Notes: generated by a model not told the origin, from the sequence alone. Numbered from the stretch's first letter, positions 50,893-59,073 are shown. The stretch: DNA of 59,243 bases from Minisyncoccota bacterium (GCA_009694925.1 SIBX01000001.1:1-59243), one strand, 5' to 3'. Numbers and translations: made by a program.

Positions 50893-50997
50893 TTACCTCT
50901 TTCGAGCGTAGAATTGGGGCTCCTTCTGATCAGTGTTTCCAGTTGTTGGCAACTTGGTTTCCGAATTGGGTCGCCATAAAGTTTTTAAATCCTTCAT
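50893..50997 (-). CDS. Possible 34-aa protein in a GC-richer unit
   Basis: AAAAGGA lies five or six bases before the ATG at 50997. The peptide starts MKDLKTLWRPNSETKLPTTG and ends YARKR; it is polar and basic. The terminator AGCCC ... GGGCT-TTTTTT begins within the last codons. A promoter TTTACT-17-TATAAA lies about 100 bases upstream (minus 51106-51078), and the leader can form a hairpin AGAGtCCC ... GGGCTCT. It could instead be a non-coding RNA of about 200 nt. Confidence 0.4.
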   Translation of the reverse strand: MKDLKTLWRPNSETKLPTTGNTDQKEPQFYARKR

Positions 50998-51143
50998 ACG
51001 CTTCCTTTTCTTACCTCAGAGCCCTAACAACGGCCTCATGCTTGTCGGGACTCTAATCAACTACTTTTCTCGTAGACTCTTGGTTTTATATTTAACATTG
51101 CTCCTTTAGTAAATATTTTTCTGGTTGATAAAATATTTATTTT

Positions 51144-52943
51144 TTATTTAAAGGATTCTTTTTGGGTATTAAAAAGATTTTTATAAATTCCATTTTTAAT
51201 TTTCATAAGATCCGCATGACTTCCCAATTCTTTAGCCTCCCCTTCCTCTATAATCATAATTCTATCGGCATTTTTTACCGTATTAAACCTATGCGAAATT
51301 AAAATTACAGTTTTATCGTCTGGTAAATTTTCTAAATTTTCAAATATTTCCATTTCAGCAACTGCATCAATTGAAGCAGTTGGTTCGTCGAGTATCCATA
51401 TTTCAGGATTTTTATAAAAAATTCTAGCCAAGGCAATTTTCTGCCATTGACCCATAGATGGCTCTTCCCCTCCCTCAAACTCTCTTCCCAAATAAGTGTC
51501 ATAGCCATTTTTATAGCTCATTATAAATTCATGTGCGCCAGACTTTTTAGCCGAAGCAATAACATTTTCCATGTTAAATGGAATATTGGTGTTGCCAATT
51601 GCAATTACGTCCTTTATTTTCATCCTATATCTGGCATATTCTTGAGATAAGTATCCTACTTTAGAATAATAACTATTAAGCTCGAGATTTTTTATATTAT
51701 TATTCCCTATTAATATTTCTCCCTTAGTTCCGTCATAAAATCTTAAAATTAATTTAGTTAAAGTTGTTTTACCTGCGCCATTAACTCCCACAATTGCAAT
51801 CTTTTCTCCTTTTTTAATCTTAAAATTTAAATTCTTTAAAATCATTTTATCACTATCTGGATAAGAAAATGAAACATTTTTAAATTCTATCTCTGAAGCG
51901 CCGGTCGTCAATTCATCCACGCCATTTTTCATTTCTTTTTTAGTGTTTAAAAATATAAAAATATCCTCCATGAAATTAGCATCCGCGTTTAATCTTGCCA
52001 ATCCTCTAAAAAATTCTGTTAAATCATTCTTTAGATCTGTCGTCCTTCCTAAAATAAAGATAAAGGTTCCAATAAGTAATGTTTTACCAACCACGTCATC
52101 CATTAAATAAAAGATTACAATTGCATTAGCAATATAAACTATTGTAGTTGAGAAAAATTTAGATTTAGTTCTAATTTCTTCTGTTTTCAAAAAATCATCA
52201 TCGAAAGCAGATAAAAAGAACTGCATAATAGACTTCAAAAAATCTTTTGTTTTGAAGATTTTTTGCTCTATAAGCGATGGAAGATGATTAAAATGTCTTC
52301 TGGCTTCAAAATATTTTCGTCTTATTTCAGTTTTTGCATCCCAAATACTCCATTTTTGTTTTCCATATTTTATTTCAACATAAAGATCTGGAAGAAGAGA
52401 GGTTAAAAGGACAATAGCTATCCATGGACTATATGAAATTAATATTATAGAGCTGGCCAAGATATCTATTAATCTGCCAAAAGCGAAAAGAATATAATCA
52501 GAAAACCAAGCAATTTTTCCTAGATTTTCATTAACTCTTAAGACTAAATTATTAAAATCAGATTTTTCATAAGTTTGTATATCTAATTCCGCTTTCTTCT
52601 CCACCACTTTCAAATCCATATATTGTCCAAAAAATATAAAGAATTTAGAAAAAAGGTGGGCTTGCCAGACTCTCGCCAAATTCACTAAAAGAGGTAGTCC
52701 AATATAAAGAGACACTATTAAAATTAATTCTTTATCAAAAATTGAAGAGAATCCCCCAACCTGTATTTTGTTAATAAAAACAGCCGAATACCAGGCAACA
52801 ATAATAGGCAAAACAGACATAAAAATTACCAGCAAAAACTCCCAGATCAAATAAGCTCTGTTGTATTCCCAGATGAATTTTAAAACTTTCCATGCTATTT
52901 TCCGCAAAGATATTTTTCTCTTTTTGACTTCTTTTTCTTCCAT
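51144..52943 (-). CDS. ABC exporter with fused permease and ATPase
   Basis: 599 aa. Six membrane helices in about 1-330, then an ATPase domain: Walker A VGVNGAGKTTL, Q-loop YLSQEY, signature region EPSMGQWQKIALARI in place of the usual LSGGQ, Walker B IWILDEPTASID and the switch His in ISHRF. Homodimer expected. Substrate (lipid, peptide or drug) unknown. The long N-terminal segment KRKISLRKIAWKVLKFIWEY precedes the first helix. Confidence 0.93.
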   Translation of the reverse strand: MEEKEVKKRKISLRKIAWKVLKFIWEYNRAYLIWEFLLVIFMSVLPIIVAWYSAVFINKIQVGGFSSIFDKELILIVSLYIGLPLLVNLARVWQAHLFSKFFIFFGQYMDLKVVEKKAELDIQTYEKSDFNNLVLRVNENLGKIAWFSDYILFAFGRLIDILASSIILISYSPWIAIVLLTSLLPDLYVEIKYGKQKWSIWDAKTEIRRKYFEARRHFNHLPSLIEQKIFKTKDFLKSIMQFFLSAFDDDFLKTEEIRTKSKFFSTTIVYIANAIVIFYLMDDVVGKTLLIGTFIFILGRTTDLKNDLTEFFRGLARLNADANFMEDIFIFLNTKKEMKNGVDELTTGASEIEFKNVSFSYPDSDKMILKNLNFKIKKGEKIAIVGVNGAGKTTLTKLILRFYDGTKGEILIGNNNIKNLELNSYYSKVGYLSQEYARYRMKIKDVIAIGNTNIPFNMENVIASAKKSGAHEFIMSYKNGYDTYLGREFEGGEEPSMGQWQKIALARIFYKNPEIWILDEPTASIDAVAEMEIFENLENLPDDKTVILISHRFNTVKNADRIMIIEEGEAKELGSHADLMKIKNGIYKNLFNTQKESFK

Positions 52944-53000
52944 AAATTAAGAAGAAATTATACGTTTTATTTGAAAAATTAGCAATCCTCGTTCTTTTAA

Positions 53001-53035
53001 CTATGGCCTAGTTTCTATGGCCTATGGCCTTTTTT
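53001..53035. repeat. CTATGGCCTA tandem intergenic repeat
   Basis: CTATGGCCTA-gttt-CTATGGCCTATGGCCTTTTTT, almost the arrangement of 13860-13892. Confidence 0.65.
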
Positions 53036-53058
53036 ATTAGTCACTATATACTTTTCAT

Positions 53059-53826
53059 ATGTTCTACGAATCTCCTGATATTTTTAAAAAAGAAGCCGGC
53101 CATGAAATAGATGGCGCTTGGTATCCTCGGGTCACTAAAATTTTAGAAATAAAATCTAAACCGGCTCTATATCGCTACTACGGAGAAGCCCCTAGTTTTG
53201 CAATTGCAGAAGAAAGAACAAAAAAATCTGCCGAAGAAGGAACTCTAATTCACGAAGTTGTAGAAAAAATATTTGTAGGCGATAAACCAGAAATAATAGA
53301 CTCTATCTCCCCCGCCATTGATGCGGTTAAAGATTTTTTAGCAAAAAATAATTTTCAGGTCGAGTGCGATCATGTTGAAAGAAAAGTTTTAAATAAAGAT
53401 GAGGGATATTCTGGAACGATAGACGCCATGGCTATTATTAATGGCAAATTTGGAGTTTTAGATATTAAAACATCTCAATCTATTTATAGAGACTACAATC
53501 TTCAAACCGCCGCTTATATGGGGCAATTAACTAAAGAATTTAAAAATTTAGAAACTAGATGGATTATGCGTGTTGATCAGCAAAAAAACTGTTTAAAATG
53601 CGGAGCAAGTCTGAGGTCTAAGGGTGGAAATGATAAAATAAAATCTAAAACTTTTAATTCTGAGATTTGCAAAGAAAATAACCACGAATGGTCTCTGCTT
53701 AAAGGTATAGTTGAGCTTAAGGAATTTCCTTTCTGGAAAAGTGACTTTAAGGCATTTTTGGCCGCTAAATATCTTTGGCAATGGGAAAATGAATATATGC
53801 TCAAAAAGATTGGATACCTTAAATAA
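53059..53826 (+). CDS. PD-(D/E)XK nuclease, RecB/Cas4-like, with zinc module
   Basis: 255 aa. GTLIHEVVEKI (His65), GYSGTIDAMAI (Asp122), VLDIKTSQS (Asp135, Lys137) and YNLQTAAYM (Gln149, Tyr153) form the full RecB-type motif set. A C-x2-C (178, 181) with Cys204 and His209 suggests a small zinc finger inserted after the core. No cas genes or repeats are nearby, so DNA repair or recombination is more likely than CRISPR. Confidence 0.85.
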   Translation: MFYESPDIFKKEAGHEIDGAWYPRVTKILEIKSKPALYRYYGEAPSFAIAEERTKKSAEEGTLIHEVVEKIFVGDKPEIIDSISPAIDAVKDFLAKNNFQVECDHVERKVLNKDEGYSGTIDAMAIINGKFGVLDIKTSQSIYRDYNLQTAAYMGQLTKEFKNLETRWIMRVDQQKNCLKCGASLRSKGGNDKIKSKTFNSEICKENNHEWSLLKGIVELKEFPFWKSDFKAFLAAKYLWQWENEYMLKKIGYLK

Positions 53827-53911
53827 TAGAATTCAGAATTAAGAATTTAGGTTTTTTTAACCCCATTCTCTCCTAAATTCTGCATTCTATATTCTATCCA
53901 TAAATATTTCT

Positions 53912-54196
53912 CCCCTCGACAAGCAATGCTTGGAGCGAGGGGGCAAGGAAAGGCTCGGAGACTAGTCGGCGGAAGAGAGACCGCTGTGGGGCGATGGCGG
54001 CGAAACGGGGAATGCCCATACAGAGTTCATCATCCGTCTACCAGTCTCCGAGCACAGAATTTCAAAGAACAGGAGTGGGAGATGAACTTGCGCCATAGCT
54101 AGCCCGTGCCCACGGTAACCATGGCATGCCTACGTGCTTCTCTCATCTCAGGAGGATTCTTTGCGTGCCCACTCGTCTCCCGCTCCTGTTCGTGCT
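53912..54196 (-). ncRNA. Putative structured RNA with two long stems (about 285 nt)
   Basis: On the minus strand an extended -10 (TGCTATTAT, 54211-54203) is followed by a domain closed by GAACAGGAGCGGGA with TCCCACTCCTGTTC (54191-54178 with 54080-54067), then a second domain closed by GCTCGGAGACT with AGTCTCCGAGC (54053-54043 with 53963-53953), then a hairpin CCCCTCG ... CGAGGGG (53942-53912). The last hairpin lacks a T-run, so the strand is inferred from the -10. No supported frame. Confidence 0.55.
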
Positions 54197-54292
54197 GAAT
54201 TAATAATAGCATATTGATTTTTATAAAAAATAAAAAAAGTGGATAAGTATTATAATAATTATTCCAACTGATATCCTGCGGATAAGTTTATT

Positions 54293-54514
54293 AAAAAAAG
54301 AAACCGTCCGATGATATGCGCGTAGCGCATTCATGGACGGTGGTTCGGTTAAGAATGGGAGGGAGAACTTGCAAAATTGTTTCTCTGTGATTCGGAGCAG
54401 GTTTCCGTGTTGACTACAAACCTTGAGTTGCCTCATGATCTGTGTTCTTTCGGTAATTATGCGCCCTCTCACTAGAGTTATCTCTCGCAATCCCCCCCCC
54501 TCCCAGTATTAGCT
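54293..54514 (-). ncRNA. Putative structured RNA (about 222 nt)
   Basis: Promoter TTGCAT-17-TATAAT (minus 54549-54521). GGGAGGG near the 5' end (54504-54498) pairs with CCCTCCC (54363-54357), and a strong terminator CCGTCC ... GGACGG with an inner ATGCGC/GCGCAT stem and TTTCTTTTTTT ends it. A frame from TTG at 54490 stays open but runs straight through the terminator, so coding is unlikely. Confidence 0.55.
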
Positions 54515-54520
54515 GTAGAA

Positions 54521-54549
54521 ATTATAATCCCATTTTTTAAAATATGCAA
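54521..54549 (-). promoter_or_regulatory. Promoter of the 222-nt RNA
   Basis: Minus strand TTGCAT (54549-54544), 17-base spacer, TATAAT (54526-54521). Confidence 0.75.
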
Positions 54550-54619
54550 AACAAATTAACCCTCCTTATATTGTAAGAGGTAAGTCAATATGTTAATTTA
54601 TTAAGGTATATTTAAAAAA

Positions 54620-54693
54620 TGGGGAATCGTCTAATGGTAGGACAGAGGCCTTTGAAGCCTTTAATTGGGGTTCGAATCCCTGTTCCCCAGCCA
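54620..54693 (+). tRNA. tRNA-Gln (anticodon UUG)
   Basis: Acceptor TGGGGAA (54620-54626) pairs with TTCCCCA (54683-54689). The anticodon loop CTTTGAA gives UUG; the T-loop is TTCGAAT. The discriminator G and the CCA end (54691-54693) are encoded. The short D-arm (CTAATGGTAG) is normal for glutamine tRNAs. Confidence 0.95.
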
Positions 54694-54711
54694 AGTTTCA
54701 GAATTCGTTTT

Positions 54712-54876
54712 TTATCTACTGACTTTAAGTCCAAAATAAATTCCAGCTAATCCGCCCAGCGTTGAAAAAATAATAGACGTGAGTGAAAGTAAATCCCCTC
54801 CCCAGATAGCTGGCACAAAACTTCCAATCATAGAGCCAACAACCATCCCAAACATAATAATAGATTTAGAACTCAT
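54712..54876 (-). CDS. Small membrane protein, 54 aa
   Basis: ATG at 54876. Two hydrophobic helices: MFGMVVGSMIGSFVPAIWGG and LTSIIFSTLGGLAGIYFGL, with a Gly-rich character, ending KVSR. It lies antisense to and immediately downstream of the tRNA gene. The pattern resembles small glycine-rich two-helix membrane proteins that recur in CPR genomes. Host-like codons. Function unknown. Confidence 0.55.
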   Translation of the reverse strand: MSSKSIIMFGMVVGSMIGSFVPAIWGGDLLSLTSIIFSTLGGLAGIYFGLKVSR

Positions 54877-54909
54877 CTTTTTATTATATTCTAATGCTAG
54901 AATTAAGTT

Positions 54910-55161
54910 ATGCCCTATTTCGTCTATATACTAGAGTGCTCTGATAAATCCCTATATACTGGCATAACTAATAATTTAGAAAAAAGAATTAAAAACCATA
55001 ACGAATCTAAAGTAGGAGCAAGGTATACAAAAGCTAGAAGACCGGTAGTTCTAAGATGCTTCGAAAAAGTAAAAACCAAAAGTCTAGCTCTTAAAAGAGA
55101 AATCGAGATCAAGTCTTGGACGAGAGAAAAGAAATTAAACCTAATAAGAAATATTTCTTAA
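54910..55161 (+). CDS. GIY-YIG domain endonuclease-like protein (second copy type)
   Basis: 83 aa. VYI (5-7) and YTG (16-18) form the core, then NNLEKRIKNHNESKVGARYTK and the metal Glu in CFEKV (about 52), ending LKREIEIKSWTREKKLNLI. This is the YhbQ/UPF0213 type. Unlike the copy at 27553 it has no obvious flanking inverted repeats. It lies directly upstream of the duplicated pseudouridine-synthase region. Confidence 0.88.
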   Translation: MPYFVYILECSDKSLYTGITNNLEKRIKNHNESKVGARYTKARRPVVLRCFEKVKTKSLALKREIEIKSWTREKKLNLIRNIS

Positions 55162-55201
55162 AATTTCACACCTTGACGAAATTGTGATACATTGTTTATA
55201 A
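55162..55201 (+). repeat. Duplicate of the upstream region of the pseudouridine synthase gene
   Basis: TTGACGAAATTGTGATACAT (55173-55192) matches TTGACGAAAGTGTGATACAG before the intact gene at 57550; a TTAAAATTTC upstream also matches. Here it leads into a 37-aa frame. Confidence 0.75.
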
Positions 55202-55315
55202 ATGAGAAAACCAGTTTTTAGGGCATTATTAATACTTATTCTATTTATTATAATGGTAATATTATTTTATCTATTCTCTCTTTCTGTTTTTTTTGATGGC
55301 CTTTTAAAATTATAA
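55202..55315 (+). CDS. Possible 37-aa membrane peptide
   Basis: ATG directly after the duplicated promoter. MRKPVFRALLIL, then one hydrophobic helix (IMVILFYLFSLSVFF). It ends six bases before the remnant of the pseudouridine synthase. It may be real or chance. Confidence 0.3.
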   Translation: MRKPVFRALLILILFIIMVILFYLFSLSVFFDGLLKL

Positions 55316-55320
55316 CCAAT

Positions 55321-55455
55321 ATGGAAGAAGGGCCAATATACCCAATACGCATTAATAAATATTTAGCGCTAAAACAGCACTCAACTCGCCGTGGAGCAGA
55401 TGAGCTTATTTCTCGTATAAATGGCGGTTTTGAATTACTAATTTTTAAAGTTTAA
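55321..55455 (+). pseudogene. Truncated N-terminal copy of the RsuA-type pseudouridine synthase
   Basis: 44 codons. PIRINKYLALKQHSTRRGAD matches PMRINKYLALKQYSTRRGAD of the intact gene at 57550 almost exactly, then the similarity stops after DELIS and the frame ends soon after. Only half an S4 domain remains. The copy and its promoter lie on the other side of the prolyl oligopeptidase gene. Confidence 0.85.
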
Positions 55456-55467
55456 ATAATAATATAT

Positions 55468-57501
55468 ATGAAAATTCCACCAACAAAAAAGCAAAATATA
55501 GTAGAAAAAATAAATAACATATCCATAAACGACCAATATCGCTATCTAGAGGATCAAGAAAATCCAGAAGTTAAAGAATGGATCAAAGCTCAAAATGAAT
55601 ATACATATTCTTTCTTAAAAAATAAAAGTTTTGAAATATTTTCTAATGAATTGGCTAAAAATTTTAAAGTAGTAAATTTTGGCAATCCTCATCTTAAAAA
55701 TGGTAGATATTTTTATTCCGAACGCCAGAAGAACGAAGATCAAAGCGTGATCTATTTTAAAAACGGCATAGACGGCGAACCAATAAAACTTATTGATCCA
55801 AACTCTAAAGATTCTAAAAACATTACCACTATAGATTTTTGGGTTGTTTCCAAAAGTGGAAAATATCTTGTCTACGGTCTTTCAAAAGGAGGCACGGAGA
55901 TGGCCACGCTTTATATAAAAAATGTTGACGAAAATAAAAACTTAAAAGAAGAAATTCCAAACTGTAGATATTCCAGCGTTGCCTGGCTTCCAGACGATTC
56001 TGGTTTTTTTTATACGCGGAATCCAAAACCGGGCACCGTGGAAAAATCCGAAGAGCATCTTTATTCAAAAATTCATTTTCATAAATTAGGAGAAAATCCA
56101 GAAAACGATGAGTTGATTTTTGGTAAAGACAGACCTAAAGACGACCTGCTAAGACTAAAAACATCTACTAGTGGTGAATATCTAACAATAGAAGTTTCCA
56201 ATAAATGGACAGAAAACGAAGTTCATCTTTATAATTATAAAACTAAAGAAATTAGAGCATTAATCACCGGAATTCCGGCTAATTTTTATTTGAATTTTCA
56301 TAAAGAAAAGGTATTTCTATATACAAATCATAACGCGAGCAACGGAAAAATTTTAGTCACCAACATTCAAGATATTTTTTCACCGCTAACTAAATGGAAA
56401 AAATTTATTCCGGAAAGAAAATACAACTTAGAATCAATAAGTATGACAAAATCTAAAATCTTAATCGAATATTTAGTTAATGCTTGCTCGAAAGTTGTTT
56501 TGTTTGATTATGAAGGAAAAGAGATTGGAGAGCTTCCATTCCCTAAATATTCCAGTCTAGCTGGAATCTCTTCTAATCGAGACGAAGAAGAATTTTTTTA
56601 TAGCGTTAATTCTTTTACTTTTCCACAAATATCATACAGATATATTCCAAAAGAAAATAAATATGTAGAGTATCGTAAGACAGATAATCCAATAAACCCC
56701 GATGATTATATAGTTAAGCAGGAATGGTGCAAATCGAAAGATGGAACTAAAATTCCAATGTTTATTTTTCATAAGAAAAATTTATCACTCAATGGGAAAA
56801 ACCCGACTATCCTTTATGGTTATGGTGGATTTGGAACATCCGAAGTCCCAGAGTTTTGGAGAACTTATGTTCCATGGGTGGAAAGAGGTGGAATATATGT
56901 AATCGCAAATATAAGGGGTGGTGGAGAATTTGGTCAAAACTGGCACAAAAAAGGCATTAAAGAGAATAAACAAAATAGCTTTGATGATTTTATAGCTTGT
57001 GCAAAATATCTTATAAAAAAGAAATATACCAGTCATGAACATCTAGCCGCTTCTGGCGGAAGTAATGGTGGGCTATTAGTTTCTGCTGTTGCGGTTCAAG
57101 AACCTAAATTATTCGCAGGTGTTCGTTCTGGGGTTCCATTAACCGACATGGTTAGATTTCATAAATTTGGGATAGCTTCTCGTTGGGTTAATGAATATGG
57201 ATCTCCAGAAGTCAAAAAAGACTTAAAAAATATTTTGAAATGGAGTCCGTATCATAATGTAAAAAAGGGCATAGAATATCCATCAATTCTATTTACAACC
57301 GGTATCAATGACACAAGAGTTAATCCCCTTCACGCAAGAAAAATGACTGCAATCCTCCAATCGGTAAATAAGAAAAATAAAATATTTCTTTTAACAGAAA
57401 TGGATTCTGGTCATGGCGCTGGAAAACCAATCAAGAAAATAATTGAAACCCAAGCGATGATCTTATTTTTTTTCGCAGAAACATTAGGTTTAAAAATTTA
57501 A
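55468..57501 (+). CDS. Prolyl oligopeptidase family serine peptidase (S9)
   Basis: 677 aa. N-terminal beta-propeller (about 65-400) and C-terminal alpha/beta hydrolase. Catalytic triad: Ser532 in ASGGSNGGLL, Asp about 615 in NDTRVNP and His about 649 in DSGHGAG. The family line GGGEFGQNWHKKG is present. No signal peptide, so a cytosolic oligopeptidase is likely. It sits between the two copies of the pseudouridine synthase 5' region. Confidence 0.95.
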   Translation: MKIPPTKKQNIVEKINNISINDQYRYLEDQENPEVKEWIKAQNEYTYSFLKNKSFEIFSNELAKNFKVVNFGNPHLKNGRYFYSERQKNEDQSVIYFKNGIDGEPIKLIDPNSKDSKNITTIDFWVVSKSGKYLVYGLSKGGTEMATLYIKNVDENKNLKEEIPNCRYSSVAWLPDDSGFFYTRNPKPGTVEKSEEHLYSKIHFHKLGENPENDELIFGKDRPKDDLLRLKTSTSGEYLTIEVSNKWTENEVHLYNYKTKEIRALITGIPANFYLNFHKEKVFLYTNHNASNGKILVTNIQDIFSPLTKWKKFIPERKYNLESISMTKSKILIEYLVNACSKVVLFDYEGKEIGELPFPKYSSLAGISSNRDEEEFFYSVNSFTFPQISYRYIPKENKYVEYRKTDNPINPDDYIVKQEWCKSKDGTKIPMFIFHKKNLSLNGKNPTILYGYGGFGTSEVPEFWRTYVPWVERGGIYVIANIRGGGEFGQNWHKKGIKENKQNSFDDFIACAKYLIKKKYTSHEHLAASGGSNGGLLVSAVAVQEPKLFAGVRSGVPLTDMVRFHKFGIASRWVNEYGSPEVKKDLKNILKWSPYHNVKKGIEYPSILFTTGINDTRVNPLHARKMTAILQSVNKKNKIFLLTEMDSGHGAGKPIKKIIETQAMILFFFAETLGLKI

Positions 57502-57549
57502 ATTTATTAAAATTTCCCCACTTGACGAAAGTGTGATACAGTGTTTTCT

Positions 57550-58257
57550 ATGCAAGATAAGCCACTATATCCGATGAGGATAAATAAATATCTAGCTTTA
57601 AAACAATACTCAACTCGCAGAGGCGCAGATGAGCTTATTTCGACTAAAAAAGTTTTTATTAATGGCAAATTAGCTGTTTTAGGCGATAAGGTTCAGGAGA
57701 AAGATAAAGTAGAAGTTAAGGGGCATAGCGCCATAAAAAATTATGTTTATTACGCATACAACAAGCCGGTTGGAGTAATCACCCATTCACCCCAAGAAGG
57801 AGAAGATGAAATTAAAGACATATTTCCTATACCTGGAGTTTTTCCAATTGGTAGATTAGATAAAAATTCCAGTGGTTTAATTATTTTAACTAATGACGGC
57901 AGAATCACCGACAAACTTCTAAATCCAGAATATTCCCACGAAAAAGAATATTTAGTTAAAACTAGAGATAAAATTCGCTCTAATTTTAAAGAAAAAATGG
58001 AAGCCGGAGTTGATATTGATGGCTATATAACCAAAAACTGCAAAGTAGATGTTTTAAATGAGAATACTTTCAGAATAACTTTAACCGAAGGTAAAAAACA
58101 TCAAATCAGAAGAATGTGTGTTGCTCTCTTTAATGAAGTTTATGATCTTAGAAGAACTAGAATAATGAACATTCCTCTTGGTCGTCTCTACGCAGGAGAA
58201 TATCGCCCCATAGAAGGTAAAGAACTTTCAATCTTCCTAAAAAGCTTAGGATTTTAA
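57550..58257 (+). CDS. RsuA/RluB/E/F family pseudouridine synthase
   Basis: About 235 aa from the ATG at 57550. An N-terminal S4 domain (RINKYLALKQYSTRRGADEL) and the catalytic domain with GRLDKNSSGLIILTNDG, where the Asp is catalytic, and GKKHQIRRMC. RluF-like enzymes acting on 23S rRNA are the closest guess; the precise target is unknown. The region before it is duplicated at 55162. Confidence 0.92.
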   Translation: MQDKPLYPMRINKYLALKQYSTRRGADELISTKKVFINGKLAVLGDKVQEKDKVEVKGHSAIKNYVYYAYNKPVGVITHSPQEGEDEIKDIFPIPGVFPIGRLDKNSSGLIILTNDGRITDKLLNPEYSHEKEYLVKTRDKIRSNFKEKMEAGVDIDGYITKNCKVDVLNENTFRITLTEGKKHQIRRMCVALFNEVYDLRRTRIMNIPLGRLYAGEYRPIEGKELSIFLKSLGF

Positions 58258-58270
58258 AATGTATAAATTA

Positions 58271-58307
58271 AAAAACACTCGCTCGTCCGTATAGACGAGG
58301 AGTGTTT
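58271..58307. terminator. Bidirectional terminator
   Basis: AACACTCgCTCGTC-cgtata-GACGAGgAGTGTT, with T-runs on both sides; shared by the pseudouridine synthase and the converging BtpA-like gene. Confidence 0.85.
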
Positions 58308-58311
58308 TGTG

Positions 58312-59073
58312 TTATCTAGATTTTGTAGGCATCACCCCTACCATCCTGCGAACCAAAACAGGATCAAGCTCTGTATGCGACTTACTAACCCCAGTAGCTA
58401 CAAGAAAAATATCAGCATTAGGAAGATATAGTTGAACATTGTCTGGTGTAATCCCGCTCGCTATCGCTAGTGCGTGATTCCCGATTGCTCCTCTTATTGC
58501 TCGAATCTTTTCCGGATCTGGTGGCGATCCGGTTGCTTCACCGCTCGTAGTAATGACTTCCATGAATGGAATAGCAAGTCTCGCGACGCGAGTCAAATCT
58601 CTCACCGGAGTTTGATGCTTGAAGGCCACGCCTCCAAAAATCAGCGGCAATCCAGGAATTCCTCCTCCCTTAATTGCCATATTAACCCTCGCAATCCTAC
58701 AAGGATCTTCTTCGTCTTCGCGGATGCCACCGTCATCAATCCAAACAGCGAATATTTTGTGCATTACTGCCAATCGAATCGCATCTTCACCCGAAAGATC
58801 TAAGAAGTTAACTCCGATTTCCAATCCTTGTCCCGGTCCCTTAGAGGTTTTAAACTCTTTTCTAACAGCAAAGAAGTGTTGCAGAAGAGTTGCGTATGTC
58901 ATTCCATGACCAATTAGAAAAACACACTTCACCCCAGCATCAAAAGCAATTCCTACATTCCTCATAACCTGCGATCTATTCTCGGCATGAATCACGATGG
59001 CCAACACATGATTAGTGTTGATACCATCTCTTAAACAGAAAGTTGCGCCGGACAAAATCATTCTGGGATCCAT
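58312..59073 (-). CDS. BtpA/SgcQ-like TIM-barrel protein
   Basis: 253 aa from the ATG at 59073; AGGAGG lies ten bases before it, while the alternative ATG at 59082 would touch the Shine-Dalgarno. The end resembles the BtpA family (ASGITPDNVQLYLPNADIFL, then VATGVSK ... LDPVLVRRMVG). Gly-rich strand ends such as LPLIFGGVAFKHQTP fit a TIM barrel. BtpA is tied to photosystem I in cyanobacteria, but homologues occur widely with unknown roles. It is moderately GC-richer than its neighbours, monocistronic, and has its own terminator and Shine-Dalgarno, so it belongs to the same class of units. Confidence 0.65.
   Translation of the reverse strand: MDPRMILSGATFCLRDGINTNHVLAIVIHAENRSQVMRNVGIAFDAGVKCVFLIGHGMTYATLLQHFFAVRKEFKTSKGPGQGLEIGVNFLDLSGEDAIRLAVMHKIFAVWIDDGGIREDEEDPCRIARVNMAIKGGGIPGLPLIFGGVAFKHQTPVRDLTRVARLAIPFMEVITTSGEATGSPPDPEKIRAIRGAIGNHALAIASGITPDNVQLYLPNADIFLVATGVSKSHTELDPVLVRRMVGVMPTKSR

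Noticed and set aside
53059..53826. Cas4 of a CRISPR system
   Set aside because: Fold is RecB/Cas4-like, but no other cas genes and no CRISPR array are visible in the window.
54221..54490. 89-codon minus-strand frame ending in a hydrophobic Ile-rich tail
   Set aside because: It reads straight through a strong terminator hairpin and the tail comes from AT-rich spacer; the segment fits a structured RNA better.
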